Below, one piece after another: positions 8,813 through 17,953 of a DNA stretch of 64,000 nt. Numbering within the stretch: the first letter of the stretch is position 1; each line of letters starts with the position of its first letter. The notes under the pieces are model-generated. The model was not told the origin of the DNA and did no database searches. It was given only the letters and a program-made list of their open reading frames with translations. The DNA is from Planctomycetota bacterium. Its GTDB lineage: Bacteria > Planctomycetota > Planctomycetia > Gemmatales > Gemmataceae. The position numbers and the translations under genes are program-made. The stretch lies in contig JAKOSN010000169.1 of the NCBI GenBank assembly GCA_029777335.1, forward strand, positions 1 through 64,000, given 5' to 3'.

Positions 8813-9540
8813 GATTCACTCGTGCCTGAAGATTCCAGCGGGTGCCTCGGTGAACGCTCTGACCGGCGCCTTGCCGGCTTCCGGGCAGTCCGCTGGCGCG
8901 ATTGTAGTTCAGACGGTCCCTTCAGATGCAGAAAGTTGCTCAGCAAATCCAGACAGAGGGCGAGCATCTCCTCGCCCTCGAAAGCCAGGGGATCGACGGC
9001 ACGCTGCATCGCCAGCCCATGGAACAACGCCTGCACCAGCGAAGCCATGGCCCGTCCCGATGCCCGCGGGGCGTCCGCCACCCCCGCCAGATCACGCTCC
9101 AGATCGGCCGCCATGTGAGTGCGCCACAGGTCGTAGAGGCTGGCCAGCCGTTGCCGGAAATCCTCGCGGTGCCCCATCTCGGCCAGGAAAGTGTATTGCA
9201 ACGACCCAAACTCAGGGTTGAGCGGCGGTTGGGTGAGGATTCGTTGCAATAACAGCCGGATCAAGGTCCATGCGTCCTGCTTCCCCGGGCGACAGCGCAT
9301 CTGTTCCTGCGTGGCCGACACACTCTCGTGCATGCGCTGCACGACGCGGTCAAAAACCGCGAGCAGTATTTCTTCCTTCGTCTTGAAGTAATAGGTGAGC
9401 TGCCCGCGACTCATTCCAGCTTTTTTTTCGATGGCCGAGAGGGAGAGATTCTGAATCCCCTGGTCCGCGATGATGCTCATGGCGGCCGCAACAATTTGCT
9501 CACGGCGCAAAGTCCGGATATCAATGCGGCCATTCTTCAT
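8809..9540 (-). CDS. TetR-family transcriptional repressor
   Basis: A protein of 243 aa. The N-terminal helix-turn-helix is clear (LSLSAIEKKAGMSRGQ then LTYYFKTKEEIL, about residues 30-60), followed by a helical ligand-binding domain. The start at 9540 (MKNGRIDI) is the first that fits the family. It is the first gene of the export operon, and the promoter upstream holds two palindromes of TetR-operator type, so autorepression of repressor plus pump is the simplest reading. Inducer unknown. Confidence 0.93.
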   Translation of the reverse strand: MKNGRIDIRTLRREQIVAAAMSIIADQGIQNLSLSAIEKKAGMSRGQLTYYFKTKEEILLAVFDRVVQRMHESVSATQEQMRCRPGKQDAWTLIRLLLQRILTQPPLNPEFGSLQYTFLAEMGHREDFRQRLASLYDLWRTHMAADLERDLAGVADAPRASGRAMASLVQALFHGLAMQRAVDPLAFEGEEMLALCLDLLSNFLHLKGPSELQSRQRTARKPARRRSERSPRHPLESSGTSES

Positions 9541-9632
9541 CGAGACACATCCCGTTAACCGTACTTCTTCCCAGGGAACGGTCGTCTCTCCACGAAACAA
9601 CCCAGTTACAAGAAAGGCGATGTGCGCACCGC

Positions 9633-9648
9633 TAGACCGATCGATCTA
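9633..9648. promoter_or_regulatory. TetR operator O1
   Basis: A 16-bp near-perfect palindrome, TAGACCGATCGATCTA, that covers the predicted transcription start of the TetR operon. It matches O2 (9653-9668) in layout TAGnCnGATCnnnCTA. Both sites lie 20 bp apart, about two helical turns, on the same DNA face. Confidence 0.75.
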
Positions 9649-9678
9649 ATTGTAGTCTGATCGGTCTAGTTTCGTCAA
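9649..9678 (-). promoter_or_regulatory. Promoter of the TetR-ABC export operon
   Basis: On the minus strand TTGACG (9678-9673) is separated by 18 bases from TACAAT (9654-9649), five of six matches to each sigma70-type consensus. Operator O2 fills the spacer and O1 begins directly after the -10 box, the classic geometry for repression. The predicted start is near 9642, leaving a leader of about 100 bases before the TetR ATG. Confidence 0.75.
9653..9668. promoter_or_regulatory. TetR operator O2
   Basis: TAGTCTGATCGGTCTA, a 16-bp imperfect palindrome between the -35 and -10 boxes. Together with O1 it also makes an exact 11-bp inverted repeat (CTAGACCGATC at 9632-9642 and GATCGGTCTAG at 9659-9669). 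Confidence 0.75.
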
Positions 9679-9818
9679 CCGTAAAGTGAAGTTGGGCAAA
9701 AGCGGAGGAACACAACCGTTCTCTGGGGAAGGCGAGTGGCCCCCAGGAACGACTGTGCAGGGCAAGTGGCGCTGGCGCCCCGTTGACGGCGCGGATCAGG
9801 GCTCTCCCGGACGGCGGA

Positions 9819-11051
9819 TTACTGTCCGACTCGCACCAGCTCCCCACCGCCGGCGGAAAGATCGAGTTGCACCATTCCCTCGGTCGCTTTTAACTCCTCC
9901 CATTTTCCAGTCTTGCGATTGAAAAGGCTTACGGGACCCTGGTGCCTCAGTTTGAGCACCACCTTCTGCTCGGCGTAGGCATTGTGGTTGGCCAGGAAGA
10001 GGACATCCCGTTTGGCGTCGTCCTTGAACACCCCGACAACGAACTCTCCCGCGACGGGTTGTACCCAGAAGTCCTTCGGAAAGGCGTTATTGTCCAGTCC
10101 TGGCGGCAGCACTGCTTTTTTGCCTTCGGGAACCGGGGTGTTGTTTGGCGTTCGTGTGATGGCGGTGCTGTAAACCGCCGTGGGCACGCCGAGACGGGGG
10201 ATTTCCTGGCTCAGAGGCATGATTTCCTTGTTGACCTTGAGGATGTCGCGGCCGCCGTCGGTCCACTCCTCATTCTTCATCATGTCGGTCGCCAGAAACC
10301 AGAGCACTCCCTTGAGTCCGCAGGCCATCCCAGTATTGGCCGAATAGAGACTGCAATTAAAATTCCCTTTGCCTGGCTGTCCCGAGGTACTCGAAAGCCA
10401 GGTGTAGAACCAGGCATCGCGTTCCAGCGCCCATTTGCGAAACGCCATCAGATGGCCAAAATGGGAGTTGATGCCGCGTGTCCAGTGGAAATCGTAATAG
10501 CCCATGATATCGGCGTTGACCAGGTGGCTCATCCCCGCGGTGCGATAGGTCCCCGAGAAGGCCGGATGGGTGGGGTCCCATTTGCGTACGGTGTTGATGT
10601 CGCGTCGTCGGCCTTCTCCGGTCTTGGCGAAGGTATCGTTCCAGATGTTGTACCCCCACACGTCTGGGTTGTTCCGCAACTTCTCGCACACTGCCTGGGC
10701 CTTGTCGGCGCTCTTGTACACATGGTGTTCCGGCGCCAGCAGATCGATCATCATCTTGATGCCGTGTTTCTTGCACAGTTCCAGACGGCGAGGCGTATAG
10801 GTGCAGTGAATCGTGTTGAAGCCACCTTCCTTGATGGTCACCAGGAGGTGTTCAAACTTCGTATCGTCCCTGGGCATCTGATCGCCGGCATACCCAAAAG
10901 AGAAGACGTTGGCGAATTCCTTCGGTTTGGAGCAGCGTTGTTTTTCCAGCTTCGCCACCTCGGGATCGGCCGGCTGAGCCCGCCCTGCGCCCACGACGCC
11001 CAGAATGAAAATCAACATCGCCGCCAGCCGTCCCACCTTCCGCGCGTGCAT
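9819..11051 (-). CDS. Secreted TIM-barrel glycosidase-like protein
   Basis: A protein of 410 aa. The start at 11051 is set by GGAGAGG just before it and gives a signal peptide (MHARKVGRLAAMLIFILGVV, cleavage near GRAQ). Residues about 50-290 read like a glycoside-hydrolase TIM barrel: a strand and helix rhythm, GFNTIHCTYTPRRLELCKKHGIKMM, and WGYNIWNDTF followed by a DPTHP segment that resembles GH42/GH5-like proteins. The usual Asn-Glu acid/base pair reads Asn-Asp here. A beta-sandwich-like C-terminus follows (LFLANHNAYAEQKVVLKL). Family not assigned; secreted carbohydrate-active enzyme or binding protein is inference. It is divergent from the MEMO gene. Confidence 0.7.
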   Translation of the reverse strand: MHARKVGRLAAMLIFILGVVGAGRAQPADPEVAKLEKQRCSKPKEFANVFSFGYAGDQMPRDDTKFEHLLVTIKEGGFNTIHCTYTPRRLELCKKHGIKMMIDLLAPEHHVYKSADKAQAVCEKLRNNPDVWGYNIWNDTFAKTGEGRRRDINTVRKWDPTHPAFSGTYRTAGMSHLVNADIMGYYDFHWTRGINSHFGHLMAFRKWALERDAWFYTWLSSTSGQPGKGNFNCSLYSANTGMACGLKGVLWFLATDMMKNEEWTDGGRDILKVNKEIMPLSQEIPRLGVPTAVYSTAITRTPNNTPVPEGKKAVLPPGLDNNAFPKDFWVQPVAGEFVVGVFKDDAKRDVLFLANHNAYAEQKVVLKLRHQGPVSLFNRKTGKWEELKATEGMVQLDLSAGGGELVRVGQ

Positions 11052-11291
11052 GGACCTCTCCTGCATGGATTCGTTGCCAGGACCAGCACTGCACTCTCCG
11101 CAGCGCCAATCGACCTGAGTAGAGGCTGCCCACGATCCCCTGTCAACGAAATCTCGTGCTCGCTGGACGAAAGGCATTCAGGAAGGTACGATGAAACCAC
11201 TGGTGGCGCAGACACGAGCGCTCAATTCTGTGACCACCACCCCCTGTCCGCGGCTTCGCTTTCGAGAACCGACCCGCTCGTGAGTCCTGGC

Positions 11292-12503
11292 ATGTTACCG
11301 CACCAAGAACGTCCCTCGCTCCGTCCCGGGCTGGCGGCCGACCTCGACAGTAGCCCTGAGTCGGTCCTTCTCTGGGATCGCTATCGCCTTGTTCGCCAGG
11401 CGCTGCGACTGAGTTACGTGGAACTCGACATTGTGCGTCGATTCGACGGTTCACTCACCCTGGAGGATCTCCACCAGCGCCTCCACCACGAATTCAACGG
11501 TCAGACGATCCCCTTCGCCGACCTGGCCGGGCTGGTGGAGAAACTCGACGAGGCGCACTTCCTTGCGGGGCCGCGTTTTGCCGCACTCCTCAATACCCCG
11601 GTTCGTGCTCCGTCCTGTATAGGTTGCTACAGTGGCGATCCGCACGAACTGCGCAACCAGTTGAAAAGCCTCTTTACCCACCCGCGCGGCGCCGGATTGC
11701 CCGACAAGCCCGCTACTGACAACCGGCTGACAGCTGCCTTGCTTCCGCACATTGACTATGCCCGGGGCGGCCTGACCTATACCTGGGGGTTTCGCGAACT
11801 CTTCGAGCAAACCACCGCCTCGCTCTTTGTGATCATCGCCACCTCGCACTACAGTCGCCAGCGCTTCACTCTGACTCGACAGAATTTCCAGACTCCCCTG
11901 GGGACGGTGCCGACCGATCAACACTTTGTCGATGAACTGGTCGCCAACTATGGCGAGGGATTGTTTGACGACCCGGTCGCACATCTGCCGGAACATTCCA
12001 TCGAACTGGAGGTGGTCTTCCTTCAGTATCTGTTCGAGAACCGGCGGCCCATTCGCATCGTTCCGCTTCTGGTCGGCTCGTTTCAGGATTGCGTGGGGCG
12101 TCAGACCGATCCAGCTGAACAGGACAACATCGACCGCATGGTGAGTACGCTGCGGTTGCTGGAACGCGAAAGTGCCGAACCGATTTGCTACCTGATCAGC
12201 GGGGATCTTGCTCATCTGGGAGCGAAATTTGGAGATCGGCGCTCGCTGAGCCAGGACTGGCTGGCGCACAGTCGCGCCCAGGATGAACGGTTGCTCCAGG
12301 CCGCCGCCGCGGGCGATTGGGCGGGGTATTACCAGGTGATTGCCGAGGAGAGGGATGCACGCCGCATCTGCGGCTTCCCCCCGACCTACACCACCCTGGC
12401 GGTGGCGCGCCCGGCGTCGGGGCGCGTGTTGCACTACGACCAGTTTGTCGCCGCGAATGGTTCGGAAAGCGTGAGTTTTGCCAGCATGGCGTTCTATCAC
12501 TAA
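11292..12503 (+). CDS. MEMO1-family protein (AmmeMemoRadiSam protein B-like)
   Basis: A protein of 403 aa. Residues about 145-400 are a MEMO domain, a fold related to extradiol dioxygenases: His153 (LLPHIDYARGG), His186 (ATSHYS), His235-Ser-Ile-Glu (EHSIELEVVFL) and SGDLAHLG. The first 100 residues (LSYVELDIVRRFDG and TLEDLHQRLHHEF) look like a PqqD/winged-helix-like extra domain. Known: in many prokaryotes MEMO occurs with an AMMECR1 protein and a radical SAM enzyme, but neither is nearby. The start at 11292 is the first ATG matching this domain; the long frame before it is antisense to the glycosidase-like gene. Exact activity unknown. Confidence 0.85.
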   Translation: MLPHQERPSLRPGLAADLDSSPESVLLWDRYRLVRQALRLSYVELDIVRRFDGSLTLEDLHQRLHHEFNGQTIPFADLAGLVEKLDEAHFLAGPRFAALLNTPVRAPSCIGCYSGDPHELRNQLKSLFTHPRGAGLPDKPATDNRLTAALLPHIDYARGGLTYTWGFRELFEQTTASLFVIIATSHYSRQRFTLTRQNFQTPLGTVPTDQHFVDELVANYGEGLFDDPVAHLPEHSIELEVVFLQYLFENRRPIRIVPLLVGSFQDCVGRQTDPAEQDNIDRMVSTLRLLERESAEPICYLISGDLAHLGAKFGDRRSLSQDWLAHSRAQDERLLQAAAAGDWAGYYQVIAEERDARRICGFPPTYTTLAVARPASGRVLHYDQFVAANGSESVSFASMAFYH

Positions 12504-12526
12504 CGCGCCACCGAGGATCGAGCACG

Positions 12527-14311
12527 ATGGCCTCGCGAAAGACCGAGTTAACGCTGGCGGACTATGTGGTGCTTGCGCTCTCGCCCGCGCTGATCATGGC
12601 GCTGGTGGGGAGTCTGGTTTTCTTTCTGCTGGAGATCCTCTACGCCGGCAGCTACAGCGGACGCTTGCAGTGGATTCTGTTCTTCTTTGTGTTCGGCGCG
12701 GTGCTGATTGCGCGCGTCTCGATGACCCAGGAAATTGCCGGCCGTGCCTGGCTCTACGGGGGGATCCTGGGGGGACTGGTCTATCTCGCCTTGCTTCGTT
12801 ACGTCGAATTTGCCAACGACAGTCTTGCCGCCTCGTTTAGCTGGGCGATCAATCTTGGGCTCATGGGATTGATCTGGTGGTGCGCCCATCAAATCACCTG
12901 GGATTGCACCTATGTCGATGAATCGGTGGGGGCCTCGGGGGAGGGGGTTCTGCAAGCGGCCGGGTTGGAGTCACAGGGGAAGGCGGCTCTCCCCGAACCC
13001 AACGGGACGGAGGCGGAACCGGTCAAGGAGCGGTCAGGGCTGGGCGGATGGCTGGCACGTTGGCAGCGCTATCGTGAACAACGGAAAAAGAAACGCACTG
13101 CCGGAGTCTGGGTGATTTACTTTTCGCTCGCCGCACTCCCTCTGTTTGGCCTGGGGCAAGCGCTGATTCCTCCCGATGAAACTGCCCGGCGCCAGTACAC
13201 CTTCTGGCTGATGGTGAGCTACGTTGGCAGCGGCCTGGGGCTGTTGCTCACCACCAGTTTTGTCGGCTTGCGCAACTATCTCCGGCAGAAAAAGCTCGAA
13301 ATGCCGCTGGCGATGACCGGCACCTGGCTCACCGTGGGCGCCCTTCTCATTGCCCTCTTTCTCGTCGTGGGAGCGTTTCTGCCCCGCCCCAGCGCCGAGT
13401 ATCCTCTTATCCGATTCACGCCGGTCGGCTCCCAGCAGCGGCAGGCTTCGCGGGTCGCGCCTTCCGATGACAGCGAAGGGGAAGGCGAGGGGCAGGCTGG
13501 CCAGAAAGGACGAACCGGCAAGGACGGCCGCGAGGGACGCCAGCAACGCGAGGGCCAACCGAGCAGTTCCGACAAGGGGACCGCCGCGGGCGGCAAGAAG
13601 GAGGGCAAGAATGGCCAGCGTGACCGGAGCGGACAGACCGGTCAAAAGGGCGGACAGTCGGGGCAGAAAAGCCAGCAGGGTCGCGAGCGCCGTTCGGACG
13701 ACAAGGAGGGAAACACGCGCGAGGAGGATGCGGAGAGTTCCCCGCCGTCGACACCTCCTGCCATCGCGACGTGGCTGCAACAGCTGGCTCCGATTCTCAA
13801 GTGGATCGTTTTTGGCCTGCTGGCGTTGATTGTTGGGTATTTTGTCCTGCGCGGTTTGCTGCAATTCCTGGCCAACTTCACGCACTGGGCGCAGCGACTA
13901 CTCGACTGGTGGAATGGCCTCTGGGGGGTGACAGGGAGCCGTCAGGAGCCAGGCGCGGAGACGGGCGACGACGAAAGTCAGGCCGTCCCTTTCTCCGCCT
14001 TTTCGGATCCGTTTCAGGACGGCCGTGCGAGCCGAATGTCTTCGCGCCAGCTCGTTCGCTACACCTTTGCCGCACTTGAAGCCTGGGCGCGCGAACGCCA
14101 CCTGGAGCGCCGCAAGGGGGAAACTCCGCTCGAATTTGTTGAACGACTGAGCGAGGATCTCCCCGCCCTGGAAGCCGACGTCCAGCGCCTGGCCCAGTTG
14201 CACGCTCGCGCCGAGTATGCCCCGGGAGGGATGCCAAACGCCACCGCGGACATCGTTCGACGCTTCTGGGAACGGCTCGAGACCGTTGCCGAGCAACCGC
14301 TGTCCGCCTGA
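12527..14311 (+). CDS. Multi-pass membrane protein with DUF4129-like C-terminus
   Basis: A protein of 594 aa that starts after GAGGATCG. Four membrane helices lie in the first 125 residues, three more at about 190-300, and one at about 425-445. Between them is a 90-residue hydrophilic linker rich in Gly, Gln, Lys, Arg and Asp with Gly-X-Y-like steps (GQKGRTGKDGREG). The C-terminal cytoplasmic region (SSRQLVRYTFAALEAWARERH ending in a helical domain with RFWERLE) resembles DUF4129, which is common beside transglutaminase and DUF58/MoxR genes. None of those is here; it follows the MEMO gene by 23 bases, so the two may be co-transcribed. Function unknown. Confidence 0.75.
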   Translation: MASRKTELTLADYVVLALSPALIMALVGSLVFFLLEILYAGSYSGRLQWILFFFVFGAVLIARVSMTQEIAGRAWLYGGILGGLVYLALLRYVEFANDSLAASFSWAINLGLMGLIWWCAHQITWDCTYVDESVGASGEGVLQAAGLESQGKAALPEPNGTEAEPVKERSGLGGWLARWQRYREQRKKKRTAGVWVIYFSLAALPLFGLGQALIPPDETARRQYTFWLMVSYVGSGLGLLLTTSFVGLRNYLRQKKLEMPLAMTGTWLTVGALLIALFLVVGAFLPRPSAEYPLIRFTPVGSQQRQASRVAPSDDSEGEGEGQAGQKGRTGKDGREGRQQREGQPSSSDKGTAAGGKKEGKNGQRDRSGQTGQKGGQSGQKSQQGRERRSDDKEGNTREEDAESSPPSTPPAIATWLQQLAPILKWIVFGLLALIVGYFVLRGLLQFLANFTHWAQRLLDWWNGLWGVTGSRQEPGAETGDDESQAVPFSAFSDPFQDGRASRMSSRQLVRYTFAALEAWARERHLERRKGETPLEFVERLSEDLPALEADVQRLAQLHARAEYAPGGMPNATADIVRRFWERLETVAEQPLSA

Positions 14312-14321
14312 TCCCAGCGGG

Positions 14322-15700
<1,379 letters not shown>

Positions 15701-15704
<4 letters not shown>

Positions 15705-16441
15705 GGCGCGTTCTGGGGGAGTGCAGTCAAAGGTTGGATCGCCGTGGGAGTGTGCACGTCACGGACATCGTTGCGGATCAGGCCATCCTGCATCAGAATG
15801 ATGCGCTGGGCGTGGTTGGCCACGGTTTGATCATGGGTGACCAGGATGATCGTCAATCCGGAGCGATTGAGTTGTTGAAAGAGGGCGAGAATATCCTGGC
15901 TGGTGCGCGAATCGAGGTTGCCGGTTGGCTCGTCGGCCAGCAACAAGACCGGATTGTTAATCAACGAGCGGGCAATGGCGACACGTTGTTGCTGCCCGCC
16001 GGACATTCGCGCTGGCTCATGATAGATGCGGCTGCTGAGCCCGACCTGATCGAGCAAGTGCAGCGCTCGCTTGCGCCCCTCGCGTTCGGACAGGGCGGAG
16101 TGGGCGTATTCCATCGGCATCAGCACGTTGTCCAGCGCCGTGGTGCGAGGCAACAGGTTGAAGTTTTGAAAGACAAAGCCGATCTTTCGACTCCGCAACA
16201 AGGCCTGTTGATCGCTGGACAGGATGGTGACCTCCTCGCCATCGAGCAGGTACGAACCGGAGGTAGGGCGATCGAGGCAGCCGAGGAGGTTCATCAACGT
16301 CGTTTTGCCCGATCCGCTGGCCCCCATCAGGGCGACCAGTTCTCCCCGCTGAATGGTCAACGAAACGCCCTTGAGGACACACAGTTCGGCATCCCCTTCG
16401 CCGTAGTTTTTGCGAATATCGGTCAGGTGAATCAGTTCCAT
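15701..16441 (-). CDS. MacB-type ABC transporter ATPase
   Basis: A protein of 246 aa with Walker [11 protein letters not shown]-loop [11 protein letters not shown], signature [14 protein letters not shown], Walker [13 protein letters not shown] and H-loop VTHDQ. The start at 16441 ([16 protein letters not shown]) is typical for this family; the longer frame before it overlaps the adaptor gene. The stop overlaps the permease ATG (ATGA), and the gene begins 13 bases after the adaptor stop, so the three genes are tightly coupled. Confidence 0.94.
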
Positions 16442-16454
16442 GGACGGATCTCGC

Positions 16455-17750
16455 TTACTTCTCCTGTCCACGGGTGGAGTTAAACAGCCGCGGGGCAAAG
16501 GGATTGACCGTGCCCGACTGCTGCCCGCGTGCTTCCCCGACCACGATCTTGCTGCCGGCCTCGACTTCCCCCTCGCGAATCTCGGTCCGACTGCCATCGG
16601 TCAAGCCCAGGCGCACGGGCACGGGTTTGAGCAACCCATCCTCATTCTCGACCCACAGAATCGCGCGATCCCGCTGGGTACGCTCGTTCCCCAGCGCTCC
16701 CTTGGCGCCATCCCCGTTGCCGCGTTTGGGAGGCTGGCCATTGGTGCGAAACTCGGGGGAGATCAGATCCGGACGTGGTTTCCAGCGCAGGGCGGCGTTG
16801 GGAACAAGCAGAACATCCTTGCGCCGACTCACCTCGAATTGCAGATTGGCGGTCAGATAGGGCAGGAGCTTACCGTCCTTGTTGTCGGCGCTGACCACCA
16901 CCGTGTAGTTCACGACGTTTTGTGTCATGCTGGCGTTGAGCCGAATCTGAGCGGTCTCCCCCTGGAAGACTGTCTCGGGGTAGGCATCGACGGTGAAGCG
17001 AACTGTTTGGCCGACTCGAATCTGCCCGATGTCGGCCTCGTTTACCGACGCCCAGACCTGCACGCGGCGCAGATCCTTGGCGAGGAGAAAGAGGCTGGGG
17101 GCGTTCAGGCTGGCCACCACCGTTTGCCCAATGTTCACCCGGCGATCGATTACCACCCCTTTCACCGGGGAGCGGATGGTGGTGTAACCGAGGTTGATCT
17201 GGGCTTCGCTCAGGGTGGCTTCTGCCTCGGCCAGTGCGCCAGCGCCAACCCCCAGCGCCGCCTTGGCGGTCTCATAGTTGCTTCGGGCCAACTCGTAGTC
17301 GGTGTCTGAAACCGCGCGGGTGGGGTAGAGGCGCTGCACACGGTTCCATTCGCGTTCTGCCTGATTGAACCTGGCCTGCATCTGCAGCAGATCTGCCTCC
17401 GCGCGGCGTTTGCTCGCCTCGGCCAGCTTTACCCGGCTCTCAAACAGGCTCTTGTCCAGTTGCGCCAGGATGGTTCCTTCCTCAACCTCGCTGCCGTAGT
17501 CGATGTTGCGATCGGAGCGGCGTGGATCCACGCCAAAATTCTGGATCTTGCCCGCAACCTGGGCGCCCACGTCGACCACCTCTTCGGGTTCGACGGTGCC
17601 GGTGGAGTTGACCGCGGCCACCACCTCGCCACGTTGAATCTCGACGGTGCGAAAGGAAGGAGTGTTTGGGCCGGAGGCTTGCCAGTACCAGAATGCCAGG
17701 CCCCCGCCGATCAGTCCCAGAAGGACGATCCCAGCCAGGAAGGTCTTCAT
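16455..17750 (-). CDS. macA: MacA-like periplasmic adaptor protein
   Basis: A protein of 431 aa with an N-terminal membrane anchor (about 4-24). The barrel-sandwich halves (VVAAVNSTGTVEPEEVVDVGAQ and GYTTIRSPVKGVVIDRRVNIGQ) flank a long alpha-hairpin (about 100-190), followed by beta-barrel and membrane-proximal domains. TVEPEEVVDVGAQVAGKI is close to MacA. It is the first gene of the three-gene export operon and probably pairs with an outer-membrane channel encoded elsewhere. Symbol by family only. Confidence 0.92.
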   Translation of the reverse strand: MKTFLAGIVLLGLIGGGLAFWYWQASGPNTPSFRTVEIQRGEVVAAVNSTGTVEPEEVVDVGAQVAGKIQNFGVDPRRSDRNIDYGSEVEEGTILAQLDKSLFESRVKLAEASKRRAEADLLQMQARFNQAEREWNRVQRLYPTRAVSDTDYELARSNYETAKAALGVGAGALAEAEATLSEAQINLGYTTIRSPVKGVVIDRRVNIGQTVVASLNAPSLFLLAKDLRRVQVWASVNEADIGQIRVGQTVRFTVDAYPETVFQGETAQIRLNASMTQNVVNYTVVVSADNKDGKLLPYLTANLQFEVSRRKDVLLVPNAALRWKPRPDLISPEFRTNGQPPKRGNGDGAKGALGNERTQRDRAILWVENEDGLLKPVPVRLGLTDGSRTEIREGEVEAGSKIVVGEARGQQSGTVNPFAPRLFNSTRGQEK

Positions 17751-17887
17751 ACGAGGGATACTCCTCGACCACTGTCAGTTCGACGCGGTCCCCTACTAAC
17801 TAATACGCATTATCTCAGGCAGTTGCGCGGATGACAACGAATTCCTCGTGGAGATTCCCTGCGAAGACAGTTCTGGGAGCGCAAAGA

Positions 17888-17931
17888 AACCGAGGGCGCC
17901 ACACGACAGGTCTGCGGTGGCGCCCTCGGTT
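17888..17931 (-). terminator. Intrinsic terminator of the PARP gene
   Basis: A perfect 15-bp inverted repeat (17888-17902 with 17917-17931) and a 14-base loop lies 22 bases past the PARP stop codon. Read on the minus strand the stem is followed by TTCTTTGC, a short U-rich tail. It separates the PARP gene from the MacAB operon promoter region. Confidence 0.8.
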
Positions 17932-17953
17932 CGTTTGTCGCCTGGGGCGAGTG

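Noticed and set aside
7361-9118. A 585-aa plus-strand open frame
   Set aside because: It lies entirely antisense to ATPase, adaptor and TetR genes with full motif sets; the translation has no recognisable domain and is an artefact of high GC.
9942-12503. An 853-aa open frame on the plus strand
   Set aside because: Only the last 403 residues (from 11292) match a family (MEMO). The first part is antisense to the secreted glycosidase-like gene, which has a signal peptide and a Shine-Dalgarno.
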